Source: JARIHD01 sp036392795 (GTDB lineage: Bacteria; Patescibacteriota; Saccharimonadia; Saccharimonadales; UBA4665). Taken from it: DNA of 50,697 nucleotides. The first letter of the stretch is position 1; every line of letters begins with the position of its first letter. Position numbers and translations under genes: made by a program. Below, piece by piece: positions 8,774 through 17,373 of this stretch. Under the pieces are notes generated by a model that was not told the origin of the DNA, ran no database searches, and was given only the letters and a program-made list of their open reading frames with translations. The stretch is taken from assembly GCA_036392795.1 (NCBI GenBank), contig DASVXH010000056.1, positions 1 to 50,697 of the forward strand. Direction: 5' to 3'.

Positions 8774-10540
8774 ATGTCAAAAGACACGTCGAACGCCAGT
8801 GAATGGCGCATACTCAAATATTTCTGGCGGGCAGGACTGCAGCATCGCAACACCTTTCTCTTTGGGCTGCTCGTGCCAGTTGGAACAGTTATGCTGGGCA
8901 CCCTGTTTCCTTTCTATGTCGGAAAACTACTGGCAGACCTCAGCCTAAATCCCGACAATGCCACCCGATATATACCTTACCTTTTTGCAATTGGCCTGAC
9001 AGGCATTGCGGCAAATCGCTATGGAACCGCACTTATGTTTCAGCATCAGGCAAGGGTGATGTCAAATCTACAGCAAATTACCCTTAATACCCTGCTGAAA
9101 CAGAGCTCAAGTTTTCATAATAATCGTATCGCCGGCAAATTGGTTTCTGATGCCCTGGACTTTCCCCAGGCTTATAACATGCTAGCCAACGCATTTTTAG
9201 TCAGTTTTATTCCGCTGGGCATCACCATTATCTTGGGTGTTGTATTAGTTATGGCCAAATCTTGGCTACTGGGACTAATACTCCTTGGTATGGTTGGCGC
9301 GGTCGTGGGCGTAGCCTTGATCCAAAGCCATATGCGCCGGCCATTGCGTAAAATTCGCATCAAGGCAACCAAGGCAGTTACGGCGCACCTGGCGGACACA
9401 ATTGTCAATAACCAAACCGTCAAAACCTTTGCCCGCGAATCCGCCGAACTAGCCACACACAAAAAACTAAATCACACGTTACTCGATATTCGCCTGAAAG
9501 ACTGGAGCTCGGGAGCCAAGGCTGGCAATGATCGCATGTTCGGCCTGCTTGTATTCCAGCTGATCTTTACGATTGCTATCATCCATATGGTACGTCAGGA
9601 TTCTTCGCTACTGGCCGTTGGGATTTTTGCATTTACATACTCCGTTACATTATCTAATCAACTATTTAACATTAACAGCCTTATTCGACAGACAGAAGAA
9701 GCCCTACTGCAGGCTCAGCCTTTTATGGAAATTATTGATCAGCAACCTACGATCATCGATAAACCCGGCAGCAAACAACTCCACGTTAAACGTGGGGAGA
9801 TTCGCTTTGATAATGTCGGTTTTCACTACCAGGATACGTCAGCCAAAGACAGCGTGTTCACCAATCTGGACCTGCATATACAACCCGGCGAAAAAGTTGG
9901 CCTAGTCGGCCCGAGCGGTGGAGGTAAAAGCACGCTTACTCGCTTACTTTTACGCTTTGACGACGTCCAAAAGGGATGCATCATGATCGATGATCAAGTT
10001 ATAGCCGATATCGCCCAAACCAGCTTACGCGAGGCCATTGCCTATGTACCCCAGGAACCACTCATGTTTCATCGTTCCGTCTTTGAAAATATTGCCTATG
10101 GCAAGCCCGGAGCGACTCTAGAGCAAGTGCAAAAAGCCGCCAAACAAGCCAACGCTCACGACTTTATCGCCGCCCTGCCAGATGGCTACGATACATTGGT
10201 TGGTGAACGCGGCGTTAAGCTATCTGGCGGACAACGCCAACGTGTGGCGATTGCGCGCGCCATCCTAAAAGACGCGCCAATTTTAATTCTAGACGAAGCA
10301 ACGAGTGCGCTGGATTCTGAAAGCGAAGTACTAATCCAGCAGGCTCTCCTAAAATTGATGCAAAATCGCACAACGTTAGTTATTGCCCACCGCCTCAGCA
10401 CCATCCAAAAAATGGATCGAATATTAGTTCTGGAAGACGGCCAGATCACCGAAGAAGGCACCCACAAGGCTCTTTTGCAGCATAAAGGTACTTACGCTAG
10501 TCTTTGGAAGCACCAATCCGGTGGATTTCTGGAAGAATAG
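8774..10540 (+). CDS. ABC exporter, fused TMD-NBD (third of three)
   Basis: A 588-residue member of the same exporter family, more diverged in the membrane domain than the first two. The ATPase domain has Walker A GPSGGGKST, Q-loop YVPQEPLMF, signature LSGGQRQR, Walker B ILILDEATSALD and H-loop IAHRLSTI. The ATG lies 17 bases after the preceding stop, with AGGG and a TAAAAT box in the gap. A run of 44 bases around the signature motif is identical to the first gene (10199-10242 against 6544-6587), although flanking DNA differs. A bidirectional hairpin terminator follows. Three such exporters in a row suggest a shared substrate class, but none is indicated by nearby biosynthetic genes. Confidence 0.9.
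   Translation: MSKDTSNASEWRILKYFWRAGLQHRNTFLFGLLVPVGTVMLGTLFPFYVGKLLADLSLNPDNATRYIPYLFAIGLTGIAANRYGTALMFQHQARVMSNLQQITLNTLLKQSSSFHNNRIAGKLVSDALDFPQAYNMLANAFLVSFIPLGITIILGVVLVMAKSWLLGLILLGMVGAVVGVALIQSHMRRPLRKIRIKATKAVTAHLADTIVNNQTVKTFARESAELATHKKLNHTLLDIRLKDWSSGAKAGNDRMFGLLVFQLIFTIAIIHMVRQDSSLLAVGIFAFTYSVTLSNQLFNINSLIRQTEEALLQAQPFMEIIDQQPTIIDKPGSKQLHVKRGEIRFDNVGFHYQDTSAKDSVFTNLDLHIQPGEKVGLVGPSGGGKSTLTRLLLRFDDVQKGCIMIDDQVIADIAQTSLREAIAYVPQEPLMFHRSVFENIAYGKPGATLEQVQKAAKQANAHDFIAALPDGYDTLVGERGVKLSGGQRQRVAIARAILKDAPILILDEATSALDSESEVLIQQALLKLMQNRTTLVIAHRLSTIQKMDRILVLEDGQITEEGTHKALLQHKGTYASLWKHQSGGFLEE
10199..10242 (+). repeat. Identical ABC patch in third exporter
   Basis: These 44 bases match 6544-6587 of the first exporter gene exactly, and the match stops abruptly right after the signature motif. 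Confidence 0.8.
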
Positions 10541-10574
10541 AAGTAGCCTTTGGTCGGCGTCAATCGGCAGAATT

Positions 10575-10611
10575 AGAAAAGTCCCGGAGCCTAATGATCC
10601 GGGACTTTTCT
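10575..10611. terminator. Bidirectional rho-independent terminator
   Basis: A perfect 13-base inverted repeat (10575-10587 with 10599-10611) around an 11-base loop, with A-rich and T-rich arm ends giving a U-tract on both strands. It lies between the convergent third ABC exporter and rplY and can serve both. Confidence 0.85.
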
Positions 10612-10644
10612 ATACATGAGCCTTTGGAGCCCAAGGTCGTTTGA

Positions 10645-11352
10645 TTATTCCTTTTTCGCGTCTTTACTAGATTCGTCGCCCTCAGACTTTTCTTCTTGAG
10701 CTTCACCTTCGGTGGTTTCGGCGTCAGCTTCGCTAGCGGTGTCGTCGTCTGCAGTACCACCAGCTGCGTCATTAGCAGCCTGCAAAGCACTTGGTTCAAA
10801 AACGGTCGCGAGCGGATGCGCCGGATCGGTCTTAATCGTTACGCCATCCAAAGCAGTCAGATCTGCTACCGTTGCCTGGTCGCCCACCTCTACTAATTTT
10901 TCACCGTTAAAGGTGAGACTGTCCGGCAGATCACGTGGCAGCGCCTCAACTTCTACGGTCTCCAGCTGATGCAAGACCACTAATCCTGCACGTTCTGCCG
11001 GAGAAGCTTCATTACCTTCGTCAAAGACAATATGTACCGGGATTTCTGCACTCACTTTTTCGTTAGCCTTTACGGCATTAAATACGACGTGGCGCAATTG
11101 ATTCTTTTTAGGGTCAAAATCAACATTTTTGATCAAGGTCATGTACTGTTTTTTGCCAGCCTTGACGCTGACGGGGTGATGTTTGCCGGCGCGCTGATAG
11201 GCCTTAACCAGTTCTGCGTACGAACCCATTACCACTATAGAATCTTTTCCGTGGTCATGAATGACAGCCGGAACAAGACCCTCTTTTCGCAGATGCTTAA
11301 CAGCCTTGCCGGTCACTTCACGTTGTTCCAGTTGCACTGCAACTTCTTCCAT
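10645..11352 (-). CDS. rplY: 50S ribosomal protein L25, CTC/TL5 form
   Basis: Binds 5S rRNA in the large ribosomal subunit. The long (CTC/TL5) form has an N-terminal L25 domain (about 1-95, starting EEVAVQLEQREVTGKAVKHL with LIKNVDFDPKKNQLRHVVF) and a C-terminal beta domain (about 96-185, with VEVEALPRDLPDSLTFN typical of TL5). It ends in a 45-residue acidic, Ser/Thr-rich tail finishing EGDESSKDAKKE. The start has a strong AAGGAGG ribosome site. A TATACT box lies in the loop of a 9-base inverted repeat upstream (11376-11413). The gene is transcribed alone, towards the shared terminator. Confidence 0.93.
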   Translation of the reverse strand: MEEVAVQLEQREVTGKAVKHLRKEGLVPAVIHDHGKDSIVVMGSYAELVKAYQRAGKHHPVSVKAGKKQYMTLIKNVDFDPKKNQLRHVVFNAVKANEKVSAEIPVHIVFDEGNEASPAERAGLVVLHQLETVEVEALPRDLPDSLTFNGEKLVEVGDQATVADLTALDGVTIKTDPAHPLATVFEPSALQAANDAAGGTADDDTASEADAETTEGEAQEEKSEGDESSKDAKKE

Positions 11353-11375
11353 ATATCCTCCTTATTTGATAATCC

Positions 11376-11413
11376 CCTGATTACCAGTATACACCGCTCT
11401 TCCTGTAATCAGG
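11376..11413. repeat. Perfect 9-base inverted repeat between rplY and dedA
   Basis: CCTGATTAC at 11376-11384 and GTAATCAGG at 11405-11413 are separated by 20 bases that include a TATACT-type -10 box for rplY (minus strand, 11386-11391). It could be a pair of operator half-sites or an RNA hairpin in the divergent control region. Confidence 0.55.
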
Positions 11414-11452
11414 CTGGACCTTTCGGATGTTTCAGGTTAGGCTAGAGACAGC

Positions 11453-12139
11453 ATGATTGACCCCAACCATTTACTCGAAGGAACAAGTGTTCTTGTAGGC
11501 TTAACGCTGATCGGCCTTATTATTACCGCCGAAACAGGTCTGTTAATTGGCTTCTTTTTACCGGGCGATACCCTTCTATTTACGGCCGGCTTTTTTGCAG
11601 CCCAAGGCAAATTGCCGCTCGCCGCTGTTCTGACTGTTATCTTTTTTTCGGCCATTATTGGGGACAATATTGGTTATACAATTGGCAAAAAAACCGGTCC
11701 ACGTCTATTCAAAAAGAAAGACGGTATAATTTTCCGTCAGGAATATATTCAGCACGCCAAAGATTTTTACGAAAAACATGGCGGTAAAACCATTATTATT
11801 GCCCGTTATGTGCCGATTGTGCGCACGTTTGCTCCCCTTATCGCCGGCGTAGCGCACATGAGCCGTGCCCGTTTTTTTGCCTTTAACGTACTGGGTGCAT
11901 TTATCTGGACGGTTAGTATCGTACTGGCTGGGTACTGGCTGGGCAGTCTGATTGATCCAAAGGTTATGGAAAAATTCATAGTCCTGGCGATCAGTCTAGC
12001 GACCCTTGTAACTATGGGGCCAACCCTCTACCATTTACTCAAAGAAAAACGATTACGTGCTTTTGTAAGTCGTCAGTTTACACGCGTTATAAATCGCCTG
12101 CGCCGCAAAAATGGCGCCAACGACGACCCTTCCATCTAA
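11453..12139 (+). CDS. DedA family membrane protein
   Basis: A 228-residue protein of the DedA/VTT family, whose members act as lipid transporters, including undecaprenyl-phosphate recycling in several bacteria. Family marks are visible. An N-terminal re-entrant region ETGLLIGFFLPGDTLLFTAG (28-47) carries the acidic residue and the LPGD motif. GDNIGYTIGKKTG follows at 70-82. The second half-repeat ARYVPIVRTFAPLIAGVAHM, with W and G helices after it, carries the conserved arginines. The C-terminus is a basic cytoplasmic tail. It is divergent from rplY and convergent with uvrA. The exact substrate cannot be read from sequence. Confidence 0.9.
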   Translation: MIDPNHLLEGTSVLVGLTLIGLIITAETGLLIGFFLPGDTLLFTAGFFAAQGKLPLAAVLTVIFFSAIIGDNIGYTIGKKTGPRLFKKKDGIIFRQEYIQHAKDFYEKHGGKTIIIARYVPIVRTFAPLIAGVAHMSRARFFAFNVLGAFIWTVSIVLAGYWLGSLIDPKVMEKFIVLAISLATLVTMGPTLYHLLKEKRLRAFVSRQFTRVINRLRRKNGANDDPSI

Positions 12140-12178
12140 ACCCACCAGTGTTTGTTATTAATACGGACGGCCAAAAAA

Positions 12179-14989
12179 TTAGAGCATTTGCTTTAGGAAT
12201 TGCCCCGTGTAACTCTTTGGTTCTTTGGCCACCTCTTCCGGGGTGCCTTCGGCCACTACCAGACCACCGCCCGAACCACCCTCTGGACCCATATCAATTA
12301 TATGATCGGCAGACTTAATGACATCCAAGTTGTGTTCGATAATAACCATACTGTTACCGGCGTCAACCAGTGCATGCAAAACGTGCAGCAATTTATCGAC
12401 ATCGGCCATGTGCAAACCGGTTGTTGGCTCGTCCAGAATGTATAGCGTACGACCGGTGGGGCGACGCGAAAGTTCGGCGGCCAATTTAATACGCTGGGCC
12501 TCACCGCCGGAGAGTGTTGTTGCTGGCTGGCCCAGGCCGATATAACCTAGCCCCACATCTACTAATGTTTGCAATTTACGCGCGATCGACGGGATATTGG
12601 AAAAGAATTCCAAGGCCTCTTCGGTGTTCATTTTTAGCACATCACTAATAGTCTTGCCTTTAAAGTGAATTTCCAGAGCCTCGCGATTGTAGCGCTGACC
12701 ATGACAAACTTCACATGGTACGTACACATCTGGCAAAAAGTGCATTTCGATCTTTATAATGCCGTCCCCGGCGCAGTTTTCACAGCGCCCGCCTTTGACA
12801 TTAAAACTAAAGCGTCCGGGACCATAACCACGTAGTTTAGCCTCAGGAGTTTGGGCAAATAATTCGCGGATGGGCGTAAACAGACCGGTGTAGGTAGCCG
12901 GATTAGAACGCGGCGTACGGCCAATGGGCGATTGATCAATAATAATCGCTTTGTCCAACTGCTTGATACCCTCGATGTCGTCGTGACGGCCCGGCACGGC
13001 GTTAGCGCGCATCAGGCGAGCCTGTAGCTCTTTGGCCAAAATGTCGTTGATCAGGCTGGATTTACCCGATCCGGACACACCCGAAACGACTACCATCTTA
13101 CCCAGAGGAATTTCGACAGTGACATCCCTTAGATTATGTTCGCGGGCACCGCGGATGATCAACGACTTGTCGTTGCCCTTACGGCGCTTCTTTGGCACGG
13201 CAATCTGTTTCGTACCGGAAAGATATTGACCGGTAACGCTCTCTGGATTCTTGGCGACTTCGGCCGGTGTACCGCTTGCCACCACATGACCTCCGTGCAC
13301 GCCAGCACCAGGGCCAATATCCAGCAGATAATCGGCTGTCTTGATCGTATCCTCGTCGTGCTCTACCACCAGCACGGTGTTGCCCAGGTCGCGGAGATGT
13401 TTGAGTGTGGCAATCAGGCGGTCATTGTCACGCTGATGCAGGCCAATACTGGGCTCATCCAAAACATACAACACGCCTTGCAGACCAGAGCCAATTTGCG
13501 TTGCCAAACGAATCCGCTGGGCCTCACCGCCGGAGAGTGTTGTTGCACTTCGTAGTAAGTTCAAATAATTTAGACCAACGTCGCGCAAAAATCCTAAACG
13601 CGCATTAATTTCTTTTAGAATCTGGTGCGCAATGTGCATTTCTTTTTCGGTAAATTTGACGGACGCCAAAAAGTCCAACGCATCGTCGATAGATAATTCG
13701 CAGATGTCCATGATAGACATGTCCGAAACAGTAATGGCCAACACTTCGGGCTTCAGACGACGACCCTTACAGGCATAGCAAGGTTTTTCCTGCATAAAAC
13801 GCTCGATGTCGTGACGGATAAATTCGCTGTCAGTTTCTTTGTGGCGGCGCTCCAGGTTTGGAATAACACCTTCGTATGTCGTGTCGAAACCGCGGCCATT
13901 ACCCAGGCTTACGCGGTATTTTTCAGCGCCAGTACCATATAGAATACGGTCTAGGTCGGTTTTGGAAAGTTCACCGGTGGGCACATGCAAACTAAAGTTG
14001 TATCGGTCGGCTACAGCCTGCATTTTTTTCATATACCAGGCATCGGCGTTGACACGATTGAACGGCCGGATCGCGCCCTCGGCGATGGTGAGGCGGCCGT
14101 TAGGAATAACCAGCTCGGGATCAACTTCCAGTCGCGATCCAAGACCGGTACACACCGGACAGGCACCGTGCGGGCTGTTAAAGCTAAAAGTACGCGGCTC
14201 AAGTTCGGGGATAGCAATATCCGGATGGTCAATACAGGCATACATCAGGCTGTATTGGTATTCTTCGTTTTTGTCGGCGTCAACGATACGGATCTTGCCG
14301 TCGGCCACCTCCAGGGCTTGTTCAACGGACTGCGCCAGACGCGAGCGGCTTTCTTCGTCGTTAACCAAGCGGTCAATCACGATTTCGATGGTGTGTTTGT
14401 AGTTCTTGTCCAGCTGTGGAAATTCGTCCAGGGCATAGACTACGCCATCAATGCGGGCGCGAGCAAAACCGGCACGCATATATTGTTCTGGAATGTGTTC
14501 GAAGGCACCTTTTTTGTCGGCGACAACCGGAGCCAGAACCATAAGACGGGCGTTATTCGGTAGTGTAGTGATTTGATCTACAATGTTTGCGGTCGTCTGG
14601 CGCGTGACAGCCTTGCCGCAAACCGGACAGTGCGGCACACCAATGCGGGCATACAGCAGGCGCAGGTAGTCGTAGATTTCGGTGACGGTGGCTACGGTAC
14701 TGCGCGGATTACGACTGGTAGATTTTTGGTCGATGGAAATCGCTGGTGATAGACCGTCAATTTGGTCGACATCCGGCTTTTCCATAAGTCCTAAAAATTG
14801 ACGAGCATAGCTGCTGAGCGATTCAACATAGCGGCGCTGGCCTTCGGCGTAAATAGTATCAAAAGCCAGACTGGATTTGCCCGAGCCAGACAAACCAGTA
14901 ATAACCACCAGCTTATTGCGTGGCAGTTCAACCGAGATATTTTTTAGATTGTGTTCGCGTGCGCCTTGAACGACAATTTTTTCCGACAT
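12179..14989 (-). CDS. uvrA: UvrABC excinuclease subunit A
   Basis: The DNA-damage sensor of nucleotide excision repair, a dimeric ABC-type ATPase that delivers UvrB to lesions. At 936 residues it is full length. Visible parts are the N-terminal Walker A GLSGSGKSSLAF, zinc cysteine pairs (CPVCGKAV near residue 120, CPVCTGLG, CYACKGRRL), the first LSGGEAQRI signature with LDEPSIGLH, and the second ATPase with GVSGSGKSSLI. The long zinc finger CENCAGDG...CEVCHGQR and the second LSGGEAQRIKLA with LDEPTTGLH follow. An AGGTGA ribosome site precedes the ATG and a TATAAT box lies about 24 bases upstream. With the uvrC fragment at the left edge, the window carries two of the three repair subunits. 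Confidence 0.97.
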   Translation of the reverse strand: MSEKIVVQGAREHNLKNISVELPRNKLVVITGLSGSGKSSLAFDTIYAEGQRRYVESLSSYARQFLGLMEKPDVDQIDGLSPAISIDQKSTSRNPRSTVATVTEIYDYLRLLYARIGVPHCPVCGKAVTRQTTANIVDQITTLPNNARLMVLAPVVADKKGAFEHIPEQYMRAGFARARIDGVVYALDEFPQLDKNYKHTIEIVIDRLVNDEESRSRLAQSVEQALEVADGKIRIVDADKNEEYQYSLMYACIDHPDIAIPELEPRTFSFNSPHGACPVCTGLGSRLEVDPELVIPNGRLTIAEGAIRPFNRVNADAWYMKKMQAVADRYNFSLHVPTGELSKTDLDRILYGTGAEKYRVSLGNGRGFDTTYEGVIPNLERRHKETDSEFIRHDIERFMQEKPCYACKGRRLKPEVLAITVSDMSIMDICELSIDDALDFLASVKFTEKEMHIAHQILKEINARLGFLRDVGLNYLNLLRSATTLSGGEAQRIRLATQIGSGLQGVLYVLDEPSIGLHQRDNDRLIATLKHLRDLGNTVLVVEHDEDTIKTADYLLDIGPGAGVHGGHVVASGTPAEVAKNPESVTGQYLSGTKQIAVPKKRRKGNDKSLIIRGAREHNLRDVTVEIPLGKMVVVSGVSGSGKSSLINDILAKELQARLMRANAVPGRHDDIEGIKQLDKAIIIDQSPIGRTPRSNPATYTGLFTPIRELFAQTPEAKLRGYGPGRFSFNVKGGRCENCAGDGIIKIEMHFLPDVYVPCEVCHGQRYNREALEIHFKGKTISDVLKMNTEEALEFFSNIPSIARKLQTLVDVGLGYIGLGQPATTLSGGEAQRIKLAAELSRRPTGRTLYILDEPTTGLHMADVDKLLHVLHALVDAGNSMVIIEHNLDVIKSADHIIDMGPEGGSGGGLVVAEGTPEEVAKEPKSYTGQFLKQML

Positions 14990-15255
14990 ACCAAACTCAC
15001 CTGTTTAGTCGATTTATTATAGCGAAAAAATAGCAATTTTTCCAGTAACAAGTACGGTAAATCCGCACTAGCAGTCAGACAAACTATGTTGCTAGACAGG
15101 CTACGGCAGATAAGGGAGCGCCGTCAACCCACCTGCACATCCGGGCCAGCATGCGCAGGTAACAGATTGCGGTGCCGATCCTGCAGTCAGTCCGTTTTAC
15201 GATCCGCAGCACAGCCAGTCCCAATACTAAGCCAAACAGAGTATAGTTAAATGAT

Positions 15256-15582
15256 ATGGAACACCTAAAACACCGCTGGAAACGGGTGCCGTCGACGATC
15301 AGACGGCCAGTAGTATTTATTGTCGGTTCGATTTTTATTATCGCCGCGGCGTTGACCGGTTGGCTGCCGGGGCCCGGCGGTATTCCTTTATTTTTAGTGG
15401 GCATAGCTATTTTGGCAACCGAATTCGAACAAGCGCAGCGGTTTCGCGACATGATTCTGCGAGGGGTCCGTGGCTTTGGTCAATGGTATCGTGAGCACCG
15501 GATTATTGGTACGGTTTTTCTTATTTTCTGTGCAGCCGTAGCCATATCGATAGGAATTTTGGCCTACAAAATGCTTCAATAA
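15256..15582 (+). CDS. Small PGPGW-type membrane protein
   Basis: 108 residues. Two hydrophobic segments flank the signature LTGWLPGPGGIPLFLVGIAILATEF (about 33-57), a form of the Pro-Gly-Pro-Gly motif of the PGPGW putative transmembrane family, whose role is unknown. A third hydrophobic helix (IGTVFLIFCAAVAISIGILA) ends the protein. The N-terminus is basic, consistent with a cytoplasmic start. A TATAGT box lies 8 bases before the ATG and no ribosome site is evident, so the transcript may have almost no leader. The 266 bases between uvrA and this gene otherwise hold only the uvrA promoter region and a GC-rich stretch in which I see no convincing gene or RNA. Confidence 0.8.
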   Translation: MEHLKHRWKRVPSTIRRPVVFIVGSIFIIAAALTGWLPGPGGIPLFLVGIAILATEFEQAQRFRDMILRGVRGFGQWYREHRIIGTVFLIFCAAVAISIGILAYKMLQ

Positions 15583-15614
15583 TCCCTGTTAAGCATAAGC
15601 ACTAAAAAATATAT

Positions 15615-15648
15615 TTGACACAAAAACAACTCTATGTAAAATACATAG
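15615..15648 (+). promoter_or_regulatory. Promoter with palindromic operator over the -10 box
   Basis: TTGACA (15615-15620), 16 bases, then TAAAAT (15637-15642), upstream of the 70-residue membrane protein. A perfect palindrome, CTATGTA-AAA-TACATAG (15632-15648), is centred on the -10 box. That placement is typical of a repressor operator; the repressor is not identified. Confidence 0.65.
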
Positions 15649-15683
15649 GTAAATAGTCAATATTACTTTAACAGGTGGCGCAT

Positions 15684-15896
15684 ATGTCAGAATTCATCGT
15701 CCTGGGGCTGGTTCCAGGCACCCAACTTCAAATCACATTTTTGCTATGGCTAGTCGTGGTATCTTTGTTGACCATTTGGACCCTAGCTCATATATGCCGG
15801 CGTGTTATGGCACTTCGCCGGGCGTTTATTAGTGTGTACGTACTTATTTTGAGTCGCAAGCGTCCCAGCACCGAAGCGCTGTGGTCAACCATCTAG
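15684..15896 (+). CDS. Small membrane protein of 70 residues
   Basis: The ATG at 15684 is chosen because AGGTGG lies 5 bases before it; an in-frame GTG at 15675 falls inside that ribosome site. The N-terminus reads MSEFIVLGLVPGTQLQITF, followed by one hydrophobic helix (LLWLVVVSLLTIWTLA) and a basic, Arg-rich C-terminal half predicted to face the cytoplasm. No function is known to me. It has a strong promoter with a palindrome on the -10 box, so it is probably regulated separately. Its stop and that of the convergent sbcB share the four bases CTAG. Confidence 0.7.
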   Translation: MSEFIVLGLVPGTQLQITFLLWLVVVSLLTIWTLAHICRRVMALRRAFISVYVLILSRKRPSTEALWSTI

Positions 15897-17335
15897 CCCT
15901 CTAACGGTTCCGGCATAATACTTTCTGCATACAGCCGGAGCTCCTCTAATAGATATTCCTGATGAGATGTTAGTCCTTCGCGAGCCGCCAGTTCTTGCAA
16001 ACGTGTAAAAAATCTACCCATTTTGCTATGCTGACCACCGGAAAGTAGTTTGCGTGCACAGATTTTTTCCCACTCAACGCGTTCTTCGCTTGTCAACTGG
16101 CCGGGATAATTACGCGCTTTATACAAAGGCAAGAGTGCGGTTAAACGCTGATCTCTGAATTGTAGGCCAAGACCGCTTAATTCTTCGGGGAACGCCGCAC
16201 GCACTACCCGCATGGCCTGTTTGTCTTGATTATCAAAAAAGCCATCGTAAATACATTCGTCTACGTCCTTATCGGTCGAAATCAATGTAGTCTGAGAGGG
16301 TTTATCAAGGATCTCGATCGCTTTGAACAGCCTTGCCTCCAGATCATCCATCGACCGTAATATTTCGGCATGTTTCCGGATCTCCTGCATGTCAATTTTG
16401 AGCCGTTTTTGACTGGCCTCGTCCAAGACACCAAGTGGCGCCACGGCCGGGCATCGGTTATACTGTAGCAACTTTACGGGTAACCGCGGTTCATCGGAAT
16501 CTTTTTTCCATTTCCAGGATTCGGCTAGCTGTTCGGGCGTGGCGTCTTTGTATTGCAATGGATTGTAGCGCAGGTCATAAACCAGCACCCCTTGTTTTTT
16601 TGGGTGCGGGCAGATACTGGCGACGACGGTGGTTTTTTCGTATTGTGCCGCATACTTACCACTGGTATATATAAACGGCTTGTCGCTTTCGGCCAGTTCG
16701 GCAACCTTGCGCTTATCACGCATACTTAACAGATAATCAAATAATTTGGTATGTTTGTTGCGGATTAATCTGGCAACGGCAATAGTAGCGTCCACGTCAC
16801 TGAGTGCATCATGGGCATGGGCGTGATCAAGGCCGTTAAGACCGGTGAGTAGTTCCAGTCGGTTAGTAGGTTTACCATGAATATCGACCGGCCATTTTAT
16901 ACCTTCGGGCCGAAGTGCACGAGTCATACGCACCACATCCAGCAGGTCCCACCGAGATCGACTGTCCTGCCACTGCCATTCGTATGGATCGTAAAAATTG
17001 CGATAATGCAGACATCGCATAAATTCATCGTCGAAGCGCACGGTATTAAAACCAACAAAAATAGTGCCCGGCAAGGCGATTTCGTCTGTGAACTGTCGCA
17101 AAAATTCAGCCTCGGTAATACCGTCGGCGTTTGCCTGCTGCGGCGTAATGCCGGTAATCATAATGGCATCAGGATCGGGCAAATGATCGTTGGCCAACTT
17201 GATAAGTACATTCACAGGCTCGCCAATCGGCTCAAGATTGAGCGTCGTACGCCGTCCGGCAAACTGCATAATTCTGCCACTAAATGCACTCACTCCACTG
17301 GTTTCCAGATCGTAAAAGAAAAAACTGGCCGACAT
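15893..17335 (-). CDS. sbcB: Exodeoxyribonuclease I, DEDDh family
   Basis: A 3'-5' single-strand DNA exonuclease used in mismatch repair and recombination. Catalytic acids are visible: YDLETSG with D9 and E11, GFNTVRFDDEF with D102/D103, and HDALSDVDAT with H175 and D180. The C-terminal SH3-like and helical regions typical of ExoI follow, with the conserved RWKL-like region diverged. About 480 residues match the family length (E. coli 475). The ATG at 17335 (MSASFFFYDLETSG) is preferred over a GTG 22 codons upstream, because the shorter form starts where other ExoI proteins start; the longer form would overlap the upstream gene by 28 bases. It is convergent with the small membrane protein and shares its stop bases. 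Confidence 0.88.
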   Translation of the reverse strand: MSASFFFYDLETSGVSAFSGRIMQFAGRRTTLNLEPIGEPVNVLIKLANDHLPDPDAIMITGITPQQANADGITEAEFLRQFTDEIALPGTIFVGFNTVRFDDEFMRCLHYRNFYDPYEWQWQDSRSRWDLLDVVRMTRALRPEGIKWPVDIHGKPTNRLELLTGLNGLDHAHAHDALSDVDATIAVARLIRNKHTKLFDYLLSMRDKRKVAELAESDKPFIYTSGKYAAQYEKTTVVASICPHPKKQGVLVYDLRYNPLQYKDATPEQLAESWKWKKDSDEPRLPVKLLQYNRCPAVAPLGVLDEASQKRLKIDMQEIRKHAEILRSMDDLEARLFKAIEILDKPSQTTLISTDKDVDECIYDGFFDNQDKQAMRVVRAAFPEELSGLGLQFRDQRLTALLPLYKARNYPGQLTSEERVEWEKICARKLLSGGQHSKMGRFFTRLQELAAREGLTSHQEYLLEELRLYAESIMPEPLEG

Positions 17336-17373
17336 TACATCAACCAGTGTAGCAGACTTTGAGCACTTATCGA

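Noticed and set aside
4979..10540. A lantibiotic or microcin biosynthesis locus (small ORF plus exporters)
   Set aside because: No modification enzyme, C39 peptidase domain, immunity gene or double-glycine leader is present; the small ORF is kept only as a candidate leader or peptide.
14990..15255. A small RNA (SRP RNA type) upstream of the PGPGW-type gene
   Set aside because: The GGAA tetraloop helix and symmetric loop of SRP RNA could not be found on either strand.
15084..15452. A 122-codon minus-strand frame opposite the PGPGW-type gene
   Set aside because: Half of it is antisense to a better gene, it has no ribosome site or family resemblance, and its hydrophobic end has no plausible start codon of its own.
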